Assembly: GCA_016714045.1 (NCBI GenBank)
Contig: JADJNY010000006.1
Coordinates: 394,102 to 458,101 of the forward strand
Direction of reading: 5' to 3'
Origin: Planctomycetota bacterium
Lineage (GTDB): Bacteria > Planctomycetota > UBA1135 > GCA-002686595
DNA: 64,000 nt
Part shown: in pieces, positions 46,701 to 55,100 of the stretch
Layout: every line of letters starts with the position of its first letter
How positions within the stretch are numbered: position 1 is the first letter of the stretch
Notes under the pieces: generated by a model
Told to the model about the DNA's origin: nothing
The model's database searches: none
What the model saw: only the letters and a program-made list of their open reading frames with translations
Translations under genes and position numbers: made by a program

Positions 46701-47270
46701 ACGAGCCGTTCCGGCCGTGAGCGCGACACCGACCGCCGCACCGGCGGGCAGTGCGCGCTTCAGGAGCTCGAGTCCGCGATGAACGCGCATGCGCACGGTG
46801 CCCGGCGCGACGCCCAGGTCCTCGGCGATCTCGACCGCCTTGCGTCCGTCGCGGAAGTACGCGAGGAGCGCGGTGCGGTAGGTCTCGGGGACCTCGAGCA
46901 ACGCCCGCGCGAAGACCTCGGAGGTCTCGCGGAACGCGGCCGTCACCTCGGGCGTGGTCTCGTCGACGCGCTCGGGAGCCTCCGACGCGCGGCGACTCGC
47001 TCGCTTGCGACGCCATTCCAGCGCGTGCTTCTCGAGGATCCCGAGCAGCCACGGAAGGAGCGGCCGCCCGCGGTCCCACGCACGGCGCCGTTCGAGCGCC
47101 GTGAGGAAGGTCGTCTGCACGAGGTCGTCGGCGTCCTCGGGCCGCCCGACGAGGTGCACCGCGACGCGCAGGATCTCCGGCGCGGCGCGGTCGAACACCT
47201 CGCCCAGCGCGTCCACGTCGCCCTGGTCGACGTAGCGCGCGAAGAGCGACTCGAGTGTTTCGGCGTCCAT
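43701..47270 (-). CDS. Transmembrane ECF sigma factor with large extracytoplasmic carboxypeptidase-regulatory-like region
   Basis: 1189 residues. Region sigma-2 (~8-75) has EDADDLVQTTFLTALERR; sigma-4 (~120-175) has the HTH AVEIAEDLGVAPGTVRMRVH. Helix 229-243 (LGVAVAVLVVAFALW) then crosses the membrane, and the remaining ~940 residues should lie outside the cytoplasm. They contain repeated beta-sandwich units of the carboxypeptidase-regulatory type (GRVVEADGAALP, GRVVDEQGAPVPGAEL, GVDGRPVAGAEVEF, VRVLDAEGAPLEWARV). Promoter recognition is therefore tied to a surface-facing sensor in one chain. No separate anti-sigma gene is adjacent. GGAG lies 8 bases before the ATG. Activation by ligand binding or proteolysis is inferred. 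Confidence 0.88.
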   Translation of the reverse strand: MDAETLESLFARYVDQGDVDALGEVFDRAAPEILRVAVHLVGRPEDADDLVQTTFLTALERRRAWDRGRPLLPWLLGILEKHALEWRRKRASRRASEAPERVDETTPEVTAAFRETSEVFARALLEVPETYRTALLAYFRDGRKAVEIAEDLGVAPGTVRMRVHRGLELLKRALPAGAAVGVALTAGTARGLGAVRADVLRRGVELAPAAGTGGAALVASAGSAIMKGLGVAVAVLVVAFALWRGFASEERSTVESSPEVAVASMGAERDGRRAEAEGLEADGSAASAVRHAAGSEAGVARDDAWNAALVGFTGRLVDDRGKELAGLDVRLAELDVLPWRAPNASAPDAERTFVVDRTRSDERGRFRVRGARPGTFRALLVDSGGSRGTLRILETAPAPGATSELGDVVLPEGRIVRGRVVEADGAALPMSRIVAVPSPARSDLRTLLETLATQDALNGVAMATLRRESASVDLVPMPRALRALADELPFPSARADERGEFVLEHVPAGEVALVVDHPSRVAAVVPLGTSATDAGAITLRPMAVVRGRVVDEQGAPVPGAELFAAAGSVLARPSASLAVFHGGATSDRDGRFVLEGLPARAPLAIAVRRPGDVRAVLVRALAESGDVEVRLERRAAWTVVVRGVDGRPVAGAEVEFAAQATDVQRYFGGVVARAPIACDAEGRARMDGLPRGGYVARARAPGHAELMRTQVLEGQDVVTETVLPPGRALDVTVLSALDERPVQGARVRIVDVQTIVEVATDELGRALLARPAAEDGRERRLVVEHPAFAQHSETLLEDAGALQVRLDQGGAIEARVRCLDQPAQATLLFVRAVDGASLVARADIHGTLRVTNLAVGEWRYFARESMQSLGAILGESRPPLASGRCTVEAGKTTRIDVQVALEVLRPDADAALSGRVRIDGEPGVGLRIQAFGRSKQGWSAVGFASTDERGRFRFAECPSGAVRLLLFTESTERVARFFASYQLEVDADAKSATVIDLTSQRVNVRVLDAEGAPLEWARVSMTPMRADSLLFVPETMTDSEGRAELRLCEEGSYRIAASKEGQGSVEEPFELRIGRRPDAVELRLSRGVPCRGVVRLGDFVATRLRGEFLGVKGELSQAMLTVRPKDAQTAGQALELRFVDGSVAFELVGLTPGTYVATATAGMRASRPIEFTLGAQGDRALELVLNALD

Positions 47271-47367
47271 CGATCGGTCTCCGGACCGCGGGCGCGAACG
47301 TCACCGGGGTTCCCGGAAATCGTCGTCGCGAGGCGGGGCGCCCCGTGCGGCCGCGGCGCGGGGCCCC

Positions 47368-47832
47368 TCACTTCGGCGCGGGAATCGGCTGGTAGAACAT
47401 CAGTTTGTTCCCGTCGGGGTCCTGGAAGTAGAGCAGCTTCACGACGTTCGGGATCTCGATCACGTCGCCGTCGAGCGTCACCTTCTTCGCGACGAGGTGC
47501 TTCCTCGCCTCCGCCATGTCCGCGACGCCGAAGCCCAGGAACGCGTCGCCGCTGGCCTTCGTTTCGGGGTTCTCGGAGAGCCCGAGCAGCGCGCCCGTCG
47601 TCGGCGTCGTCACCTCGCACCAACCCATCTCGGCGAGCTCGTAGGCGACCTCGCAGCCGAGCACCTCCGCGTACCACGCCTTCGCCGCGGAGAGGCTCTT
47701 CACGTGGAACGCGGGCAGCAGGGTGCCGTCGAACGCGATCGGCGCCCGGCGTGGCGCGGGAGCGACCGCAGAGTTCTCGACGGTGGTCGAACACGCGGAG
47801 AGGAGGAGCAGCAGGGGCAGGAACGGCTTCAT
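47368..47832 (-). CDS. VOC/glyoxalase-fold lipoprotein
   Basis: 154 residues. MKPFLPLLLLLSACSTT is a lipoprotein signal with Cys14. The VOC domain (~37-150) has LPAFHVKSLSAAKAWYAEVLG and the strand YFQDPDGNKLMFYQ with the metal-ligand Glu replaced (NKLMF). Loss of that Glu suggests a binding role and not a glyoxalase. It lies between two sigma-factor genes on the same strand, with a 185-base gap before it that holds no gene. Confidence 0.8.
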   Translation of the reverse strand: MKPFLPLLLLLSACSTTVENSAVAPAPRRAPIAFDGTLLPAFHVKSLSAAKAWYAEVLGCEVAYELAEMGWCEVTTPTTGALLGLSENPETKASGDAFLGFGVADMAEARKHLVAKKVTLDGDVIEIPNVVKLLYFQDPDGNKLMFYQPIPAPK

Positions 47833-48017
47833 TCGGGAAACCTCGGTTCGTGGGTCGGCCAGGGCGCGCCGAGCTTGGCGCACGCGATCGAGGACGTCCA
47901 GCCGCGCGCGCGGACGACACGTTCCTCCCCTTTTTCGAAGTTCGCAGACACCCATGCGGCGCGCGCGCCTTCCACCGGCGCCCGCACGCGACCCGGACGC
48001 TCGTCGGAAGGAGCCGC

Positions 48018-49379
48018 TCAGAACGGCTCGGGCTCGTCGCCGCGCTCGATCGACTCGATGCGGCGCGCGACGAGCGCGCGCTCGGGTGCGTTCCCGTCCG
48101 CCGCGAGCGCCCGCCGGCACGCGTCGAGCGCGTCGCCGCGCCGTCCGGCGTGCCAGAGGAAGAGCCCGCGGGTCGCGTGGTAGGTGAACAGGAGCTCCAG
48201 GAGCTCGTCCGCGGCGATTCGGTCGAGCTCCGCGAGCCCCGCGGCGATCCCGTGCGCCTTCGCGAGCGCGACGGCGCGGTTCAGCGCGACGACAGGCGAC
48301 GGCGCGAGGCGCGCGAGCAGGTCGTACTGCTCGAGGATCGCGCGCCAGTCCGTCGCCGCGTAGCTCGGCGCCGCGGCGTGCGCGGCGGCGATCGCGGCTT
48401 CGACGTGAGCGCTCGTGAGCTCGTCGCCCGCGCATGCGCGCTCGAAGCGCGTCCACGCCTCGGCGAGCAGCGCGCGATCCCAGCGCGCGCGGTCCTGCCG
48501 CGCGAGCGTGACGACGTCCCCCTCGGCGTCGACGCGCGCGGGGAGCCGCGCGGCGAGGAAGAGCTGCAGCGCGAGCAGCGCTTCGAGCTCCGCCGTCGCG
48601 TCTGCCGGCCGCCGCGCGAAAAGCCGCCCGAGGCGCAGCGCTTCGTGCACGAGCTCGCCGCGCACTTGCGCGTCGCCCGTGGTCGCCGAATGACCCTCGT
48701 TGAAGAGGAGGTAGAGCACCTCGAGCACCGCCGCGCGCCGCGCGGGCTCGAGCGGCGCCTCGGGGTCGAACGCGGCGTGGTCCAGTCCCGCGAGGCGCTG
48801 CTTCGCGCGCAGGATGCGCTGCGCGACGGCGTCCTCGCTCGTGCAGAGGGCCCGCGCGATCTCCGCGACGCCGAAGCCGCTCGCGGTCTTCAGCGTGAGC
48901 GCGACGCGCGCCTCGATCGGCAGCGCGGGGTGGCAGCAGGCGGCGACGAGGTGGAGCGCGTCGAGGTCCTGCTCCGCGCGCGCCGCGGGCTCGGCGCTCC
49001 AGCGTGCGAGGCGCTCCGCGCGTTCGCGCGCCACGCGCTCGCGGCGCGCGACGTCGAGCGCGCGGTTCCGCGCGACGGTGAGCAGCCACGCGGTCGGATC
49101 GTCGGGGATGCCCGCGACCGACCACGTGCGCAGCGCGCGATGCAGCGCGTCCTGCACGACGTCCTCGGCGAGCTCGAGCCGTTCGGGCCCGAGGACGCGC
49201 ACGAGCCCCGCGACGAGCCGCGCGTGCTCGCGGCGGAAGAGGTGCTCGACGAGCTCGGGCACGCGCTCCGGCGCGTCGGCGTCGATCGCCAGCTCGGGCA
49301 TTCGCTGCACCGCGCCGGCGTCGATCGCCGGATCGGGTACTCGCTCCGCCGCATCGGCGTCGCTCGGGCGCTCAGTCAC
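48018..49379 (-). CDS. ECF sigma factor of the ECF42/DUF6596 type
   Basis: 453 residues. Sigma-2 (HARLVAGLVRVLG, then ELAEDVVQDALHRALRTW), sigma-4 (GFGVAEIARALCTSEDAVAQRI) and a long C-terminal TPR-like extension (LEVLYLLFNEGHSA, then LALQLFLAARLPARVDAEG, and the final FTYHATRGLFLWHAGR) identify the ECF42 group. The first ~35 residues are a repeated acidic stretch (PDPAIDAG, PELAIDAD). Its start overlaps the stop of a DGPF/YCII gene, the standard partner of ECF42. The group works without an anti-sigma factor; the C-terminal domain controls activity. Confidence 0.92.
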   Translation of the reverse strand: MTERPSDADAAERVPDPAIDAGAVQRMPELAIDADAPERVPELVEHLFRREHARLVAGLVRVLGPERLELAEDVVQDALHRALRTWSVAGIPDDPTAWLLTVARNRALDVARRERVARERAERLARWSAEPAARAEQDLDALHLVAACCHPALPIEARVALTLKTASGFGVAEIARALCTSEDAVAQRILRAKQRLAGLDHAAFDPEAPLEPARRAAVLEVLYLLFNEGHSATTGDAQVRGELVHEALRLGRLFARRPADATAELEALLALQLFLAARLPARVDAEGDVVTLARQDRARWDRALLAEAWTRFERACAGDELTSAHVEAAIAAAHAAAPSYAATDWRAILEQYDLLARLAPSPVVALNRAVALAKAHGIAAGLAELDRIAADELLELLFTYHATRGLFLWHAGRRGDALDACRRALAADGNAPERALVARRIESIERGDEPEPF

Positions 49380-49740
49380 CGACGCTCTCGAGCAGGTCGA
49401 CCTCGCGCACCTCGATCGGCTCGCCCTCGAAGGAGAGGTGCGGATGATCGCGGCAAAGCTCGAGGACCTCGGCGTAGTCCTTCGCGCGGATCAGGAAGTA
49501 GCCGGAGACGACCTCCTTCGTCTCGGCGAACGGCCCGTCCTTCACGGTGAGCCGCCCGTCGACGCGGCGCAGCACCTGCCCGCCTTCGTCGTGGAGCTTG
49601 TGGCCGCCGGCGAGGCGCCCGAGCGCCTCCATCTTCTGCGCCCAGGCGCGGTAGAGGCCGATGATGCGCTGCATCTCTTCGGGCGGGAGCTCGCGAAACT
49701 CGCCGGGGCGGTCACGGAGCACGAGCATGAACGTCTTCAT
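49372..49740 (-). CDS. YCII/DGPF-family protein
   Basis: 122 residues, soluble. The motif VKDGPFAETKEVVSGYF is the DGPF signature. The family has a ferredoxin-like fold with a conserved catalytic-looking His/Asp, but no agreed reaction. It overlaps the ECF42 sigma gene by 8 bases and is probably its target and operon partner. AAGGA lies just before the ATG at 49740. Confidence 0.92.
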   Translation of the reverse strand: MKTFMLVLRDRPGEFRELPPEEMQRIIGLYRAWAQKMEALGRLAGGHKLHDEGGQVLRRVDGRLTVKDGPFAETKEVVSGYFLIRAKDYAEVLELCRDHPHLSFEGEPIEVREVDLLESVGD

Positions 49741-49836
49741 TCGGGTTCCTTTCGCGGCCCGTCCTGGGGCCGGCGCGTCGAGGACGCGGGACACCGCCCC
49801 CGGACGACAGGATTCTCCGGGAAAACGCGCCGCCCG

Positions 49837-51432
49837 TCACCGGGTCGCGAACGGCACGGTCGCGAGTTCCACGTGCGGGTGGCGATCCTTGAAGTAGTCG
49901 AGCTGCCAAGGCTCCTCGAACAACGCGACGCGACCGCCCTCGGGGTCGACGGCCTGGCCGGAGCTCGTCGGCCACGTCACGGGCTTCGACTCTTCGCCCG
50001 ACTTGACGCGCCACCAGCGCGCGAGCGTCCACGGCTTGCGCTCGATGCGCGCTTCCGCGTTGTACTCGCTCTTCATGCGGTACTCGAGCACCTCGAACTG
50101 CAGCTCGCCGACCGCGGCGAGGAGCGGCACCTTGAAGCCGTCCTTCTCGAGCTCGTAGCACTGCACGACGCCCTCCTGCAGCAACTGCCGCAGGCCTTCC
50201 TTGTACTGCTTGTACTTCGACGTCTGCGGGTTCGTGATCGTCGCGAAGCACTCGCCGGAGAAGCGCGGGATCTCGGCCATGCGCACGGAGGAGTCCGTCG
50301 TCAGCGTGTCGCCGATGCCGTACTCGACGCCGCCGACGATGCCGATCACGTCGCCGGCGACGCCGTCGTCGACGCGCTCACGATCGCGGCCGAAGACCTT
50401 GTGCGCGCTCGACAGTCGCACCTTCTTGCCCGATTGGACGTGCGTGACCTGCATGTCGCGCTCGAAGCGCCCCGACACGATGCGCGCGAACGCGATGCGG
50501 TCGCGGTGCATCGGGTCCATGTTCGCCTGGATCTTGAAGACGAAGGCCGCGAACGTCTCGTCGTCGGGCGCGATCAAGCGATCACCGCTCTTGCGCGCCG
50601 TCGGCGGCGACGAGAACCGCAGGAAGTTGTCGAGCAGGAGCTGAACGCCGAAGTTGTTGACGCCCGAGCCGAAGAACACGGGCGTCAGCTTGCCCGCGAG
50701 CACGGCCTCGGCGTCGAACGCGTGCCCCGCGCCCTCGATCATGTCGATCTCGCCGCGCACGCGCTCGTAGAGCGCATCGCCGAGCTTCTCGCGCACCATT
50801 GGATCGTCGAGGCCCGCGACCTGGCACGGCGCTTCGAAGGCGCCATTCGGCGTGCGTTCGAACAGGTGGAGCTGCTTCGTCTGGCGGTCGTAGACGCCCT
50901 TGAAGTCCTTCCCGTCGCCGAGCGGCCAGTTCACCGCGCACGCGCCGATGCCGAGCACGCGCTCGAGCTCGTCGAGCAGCTCGAGCGGGTCCCTGGCGGG
51001 CCGGTCGAACTTGTTCATGAAGGTGAAGATCGGGATGCCGCGGCGCGCGCACACTTCGAAGAGCTTGCGCGTCTGGCTCTCGATGCCCTTGCCGCCGTCG
51101 ACGACCATCACCGCGCTGTCGACGGCGGTGAGCACGCGGTACGTGTCCTCGGAGAAGTCCTTGTGACCCGGCGTGTCGAGCAGGTTGACGCGGTAGCCGT
51201 CGTAGTCGAACTGGAGCAACGTCGACGAGATCGAGATGCCGCGCTGGCGCTCGAGCTCCATCCAGTCCGACGTCGTCGCGCGCTGGCCTTTGCGCGCGCG
51301 CACCGAGCCCGCGGTCTGCACAGCGCCGCCGTACAGCAGGAGCTTTTCGGTCAGCGTCGTCTTGCCGGCGTCGGGGTGGGAGATGATCGCGAGCGTGCGG
51401 CGCTGGGCGATCTCGGTGGCGAGGGAGGACAT
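49837..51432 (-). CDS. prfC: Peptide chain release factor 3
   Basis: 531 residues, the usual length. G1 is ISHPDAGKTTLTEK, G2/G3 RGISISSTLLQF and LLDTPGHKDFSEDTYR, G4 FMNKFDRPARDPLELLDE. It is a translational GTPase that removes RF1/RF2 from the ribosome after termination. ERQRGISISS and the DTPGHKDFSEDTYR extension separate RF3 from EF-G. Stands alone between the DGPF/sigma pair and the thioesterase. The 180 bases before its start hold no gene. Confidence 0.97.
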   Translation of the reverse strand: MSSLATEIAQRRTLAIISHPDAGKTTLTEKLLLYGGAVQTAGSVRARKGQRATTSDWMELERQRGISISSTLLQFDYDGYRVNLLDTPGHKDFSEDTYRVLTAVDSAVMVVDGGKGIESQTRKLFEVCARRGIPIFTFMNKFDRPARDPLELLDELERVLGIGACAVNWPLGDGKDFKGVYDRQTKQLHLFERTPNGAFEAPCQVAGLDDPMVREKLGDALYERVRGEIDMIEGAGHAFDAEAVLAGKLTPVFFGSGVNNFGVQLLLDNFLRFSSPPTARKSGDRLIAPDDETFAAFVFKIQANMDPMHRDRIAFARIVSGRFERDMQVTHVQSGKKVRLSSAHKVFGRDRERVDDGVAGDVIGIVGGVEYGIGDTLTTDSSVRMAEIPRFSGECFATITNPQTSKYKQYKEGLRQLLQEGVVQCYELEKDGFKVPLLAAVGELQFEVLEYRMKSEYNAEARIERKPWTLARWWRVKSGEESKPVTWPTSSGQAVDPEGGRVALFEEPWQLDYFKDRHPHVELATVPFATR

Positions 51433-51612
51433 GGGTCGCGGCGGTTCCAGGGGTCGGTGCGAAGCGGAGTACTGTACCCGATGCGGTGCGCGCTCGTCAG
51501 CGCCCGCGGCGGACGCACAACGCGCGAGCGCAGCACGCGGGGACTGCGCTCCCGGGCCGGCGACCCGAGCGGACGAGAGCGACGGGGAGCGGACGGCGGT
51601 GGGACGCGCCGT

Positions 51613-52008
51613 TCAGTACAGGAGGTACGTGAAGAGCCCCTTCGCGACCGGCTTCCCCGCCTGCATGACGTCGACGTCCGCGACGCCGACTTTCTGGCCG
51701 CGCTGGACGAGCTTCGCGCGCGCTTCGAGCCGGCCGCTCCCCGCCGGCACGGGGCGGAGAAAGTTGATCTTGAACTCGATGCTCGTGACGTTCGCTGCGT
51801 CCAGCGACTCGGGCAGAAAGAGGCACACGCCCGCCGCGTCGGCGAGCGCGCTGATCACGCCGCCCTGCACGAAACCGTAGCCCTGCGTGAGCTCCGCCTT
51901 CGGGTCGAGCACGACGGTCGCCGTCGTCGCGTCGAGTGCCACGAGCTCAAGCCCGAGGTGTTTGCTGACGGGGACGTGGTTGAAGGCTTCGAGGAGGCGA
52001 GTGTTCAC
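51613..52008 (-). CDS. PaaI-type hotdog-fold thioesterase
   Basis: 131 residues. The hotdog core has GYGFVQGGVISALADAAG, then EFKINFLRPVPAGSGRLEA. The usual HGG of PaaI is VQGG here; the Asp in ALADAAG that acts in catalysis is present. It cleaves acyl-CoA thioesters. A GTG at 52008 (VNTRLLEAFNHVPVSKHLG) is the best start; the upstream ORF is not family-like. Confidence 0.85.
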   Translation of the reverse strand: MNTRLLEAFNHVPVSKHLGLELVALDATTATVVLDPKAELTQGYGFVQGGVISALADAAGVCLFLPESLDAANVTSIEFKINFLRPVPAGSGRLEARAKLVQRGQKVGVADVDVMQAGKPVAKGLFTYLLY

Positions 52009-52123
52009 GTGAGGAGCGTAGGCACCCCGGCGCGGCCTCACAACGATTGCGGCGAGATCGGGTGCCTCCTTCGATGCCGTGTGCGCGCCGGACGGATACC
52101 ATGCGCCACGGGAGGACAGGTTC

Positions 52124-55100
52124 ATGCTCGCGCTCGCCTCGTTCGTGCTCGTTTCCATCCAGGGCTCGCCTGCACAAGCAGCAACGCCGAGTCTGCGCTG
52201 CGACGACGACGTCGTCGTGGCGGAGCTGGCGTCAGGGAAGGAGTCGCGCTGGACGCTCGCACAACTGCGCGGCGCGAGCTCCGTCTCGCTCTCTTCGGCC
52301 GGGTTCGTGCTGCGCGTCGAGGACTCGAAGGGGAATCTCGTTGCGACCGACGACGGAGCGCGCGGTCGTCGACCGGCGGCGCTGCTGCTGAGTGCTCGCA
52401 GCGGGACCGACTACGTGCTCGTGGCGGGCGCGCTCGCTCCCGCCTCCGCCTCGGCCCCCACTTTGCGCGTCCGGTGCACGGAGGAGAGCGAAGCGGATCG
52501 CGCCGCGATCGAGACCGCGCGCAAGGAGCTCGCCGCCGCGCAGGAGCACGAGCGCGCGCGCCGCGCGATCGACGCACGCGCGTGCTTGGAGCGCGCGCGT
52601 GCGGCCTTGTGCGCGGTGCTCCCCGCCGGAGCGAGCCTCGACCGCGCGCTCGTCGCGCGCGACGTTTCGGGGGTGGCGAGCCGCCTCGGACAGGCCGACG
52701 TCGCCGAGGCCCTGCTGCGCGTCGCGGCCGCGGACTGCGCCGGACTCCTCCCCGAGTTCGACGCGACGCGCCTCGGCATCGAGCAAGGGCTCGTCTCGGT
52801 GCTCGGAGCGCAAGGCAAATTCGAGGAGACGCGGCCGATCCTCGAGCGGGTCTGGTCGTGGCGCCGCCTCGATTCCGAGGATCCCGAGCTCGCACCCGCG
52901 AGCACGATGCTCGCATTCCTCCGCTCCCGCGACGGAGACAGCGCCGGCGCGACCGAGCTCTACCGCGGCGTGCTCGACACGGTCGAGATGCGCCTCGCGC
53001 CCGGCGATTTCGGCCGCCACATCGCTCGGTTGAACCTCGCGTACAGCCTCCGCGGCGGCAACGACCACGCCGGTGCGCTCGCCCTCTACGACCAGGTGAT
53101 CGCCGAGGACTCGCAGCACCTGCCCGAGGCGGACGTGAACGCCGTTCAAGTGCGCTGGGATCGCGCGTATGCACTGCGCGAGCTCGGCGACCGCGAGGGC
53201 GCGCGTGCGGAGCTCGAGCGCATCCTCGCCATCGCCGAACGCGCCGAACCGGCGGGCGGCCGCTCCGTCGTGCTCGCCGGCTGCGAGGTCGCGGCCACGC
53301 TGACGAGTCTCGGCCTGGCCACGAACGCGCGCGTCGTGCTCGAGAAGACCGCGGAGCGCGCCGTGGCCGCGCTCTCGCTCGACGATCCGCTGCGGCGTCG
53401 GGCACGCCTCGATCTCGCCGTGGCGCTCAAGAACCTGGGCGACCCTCGCGCTGCGCTCGAGATCGAGCAGGACGTGCTCGCGCAGTGCGAAGCCACGTTG
53501 GCGCCGGACGACGACAGCCTGATCGCGGCGCGCATCAACCTGGGGGCGACCCTGCTCCTCCTCGGCGAGAGCGAGCGCGCGCGCGCCCTCTTCGAAGACG
53601 TGCTCGACGTGCTCGAGCGCGCGGGAGTGCAGGATGAGGAGACGCTCTGGGGCGTGCGCCAGAATTTGGCTGCCGCGCTGCGCGACACGGGCGACATGGA
53701 GCGCGTGCGCCAGATCGAAGAGGGCGTGCTGGAGTACCGGCTTCGCGCCCTGAACGAGGAGCACGGCGACGTCCAACAGGCGCGGCAGAACCTCGCGAGC
53801 ACGCTGCTCTCACTCGGCGACATGGAGCGCGCGCGGACGCTCTTCGAGACCGTGCTGCGCATCCAGCGCAAGCGCCTGCCCGACGAGCACCGGGACGTCC
53901 AACAGGCGCGCGTCAACCTGGCCAGCGCCTTGATGGCGGCGGGGGATCTCGCGGGCGCGCGCTCCATCCTCGAGCGCGCGTGGGAAGCTTGTGAGCGCGC
54001 GGACTCGAAGGACGCGACGCTCCGGGACACGTTGCGCGAGAACCTGGCCGTCGCGCTGATGGAGCAGAGACAGGTGCCGGCCGCGCGAGAGCTGTTCGAA
54101 GCCGTGCTCGCCTCGCGCGTGGACCGGCTCCCCGAGGACTCCCACGACGTCGTGTCCGTCCGGACCAACCTCGCGGCCGCGTACGGGCGACTCGGAGAGA
54201 CGGCCCGCGCGCGCGCGGAGATCGAGAAGGTGCTCGCCGTGCGGGAGGCCAAGCTGCCGCCGGGCAACGTCGACCTCGAGTACGCGCGGATCAACCTGGC
54301 CTCGATCCTTGACGCCGAGGGCAAGCCCGCCGAAGCGCGCGCCCTGCTCGACGACGTGCTCCGGCGCCTGGAGCCCGTGGTCCCGTCGAGCGCGAGCTTC
54401 CTTCAGGACACGCGCAGGCTTTCCGCGGGCCTTGCGCTGCGCCTCGGAGATGTCCCGCGCGCGGCGGCGCTGACGAAGGACGTCGCGCGAGTGCTGTGCG
54501 ACTCCTGGCGCGTGTCCCCGATGACGGCGTCTCCACGCGAGATCGGCGCGCGCACCGAGTCCGAGTTGGATGAGGTCGCGTGGGTCCTGACGTTCGCGGC
54601 GCGGCAGCGGGGAACCGAGGACAAGGAGGCGTTCGCGCGCCTCGCCTTCGAGTGCGTGGAGAGCCTGCGTGGGGCCGACCTCGTCACCTCCGCCGTGCTC
54701 GCGTCGTGCGTGCGCGATCCAGCGCTGCGCGAACGACACGACGCCCTCGCCGCGGCGAGCCGACGCCTCGCTCGTTGCGAGCGCGATCGCGCCGGCGACG
54801 ACGCGCTTCGGGACGCGCTCCGCGTGCGCGACGGAGCCGCGACCGAGCTCGTGCTCGCGCTCACCAGCCGACCGGAGACGGCCGAGTACCAGCGCGTGCC
54901 GACGGCGCAGCGAATCCAGGAGCACGTGCAGGAGGGCTCGGCGCTGATCGCGTTCTGGCACTACGTTCCGATCCCCTCCGACCGCACCGAAACGCCGGTG
55001 GCGCGCATGACGGCGTTCGTCCTGCGGCACGAGGGCCCGCTCGAGTGGATCGACCTCGGCCCCGAGGCCGCGTTGACCGACGCGATCCAGGCTTGGCGCG

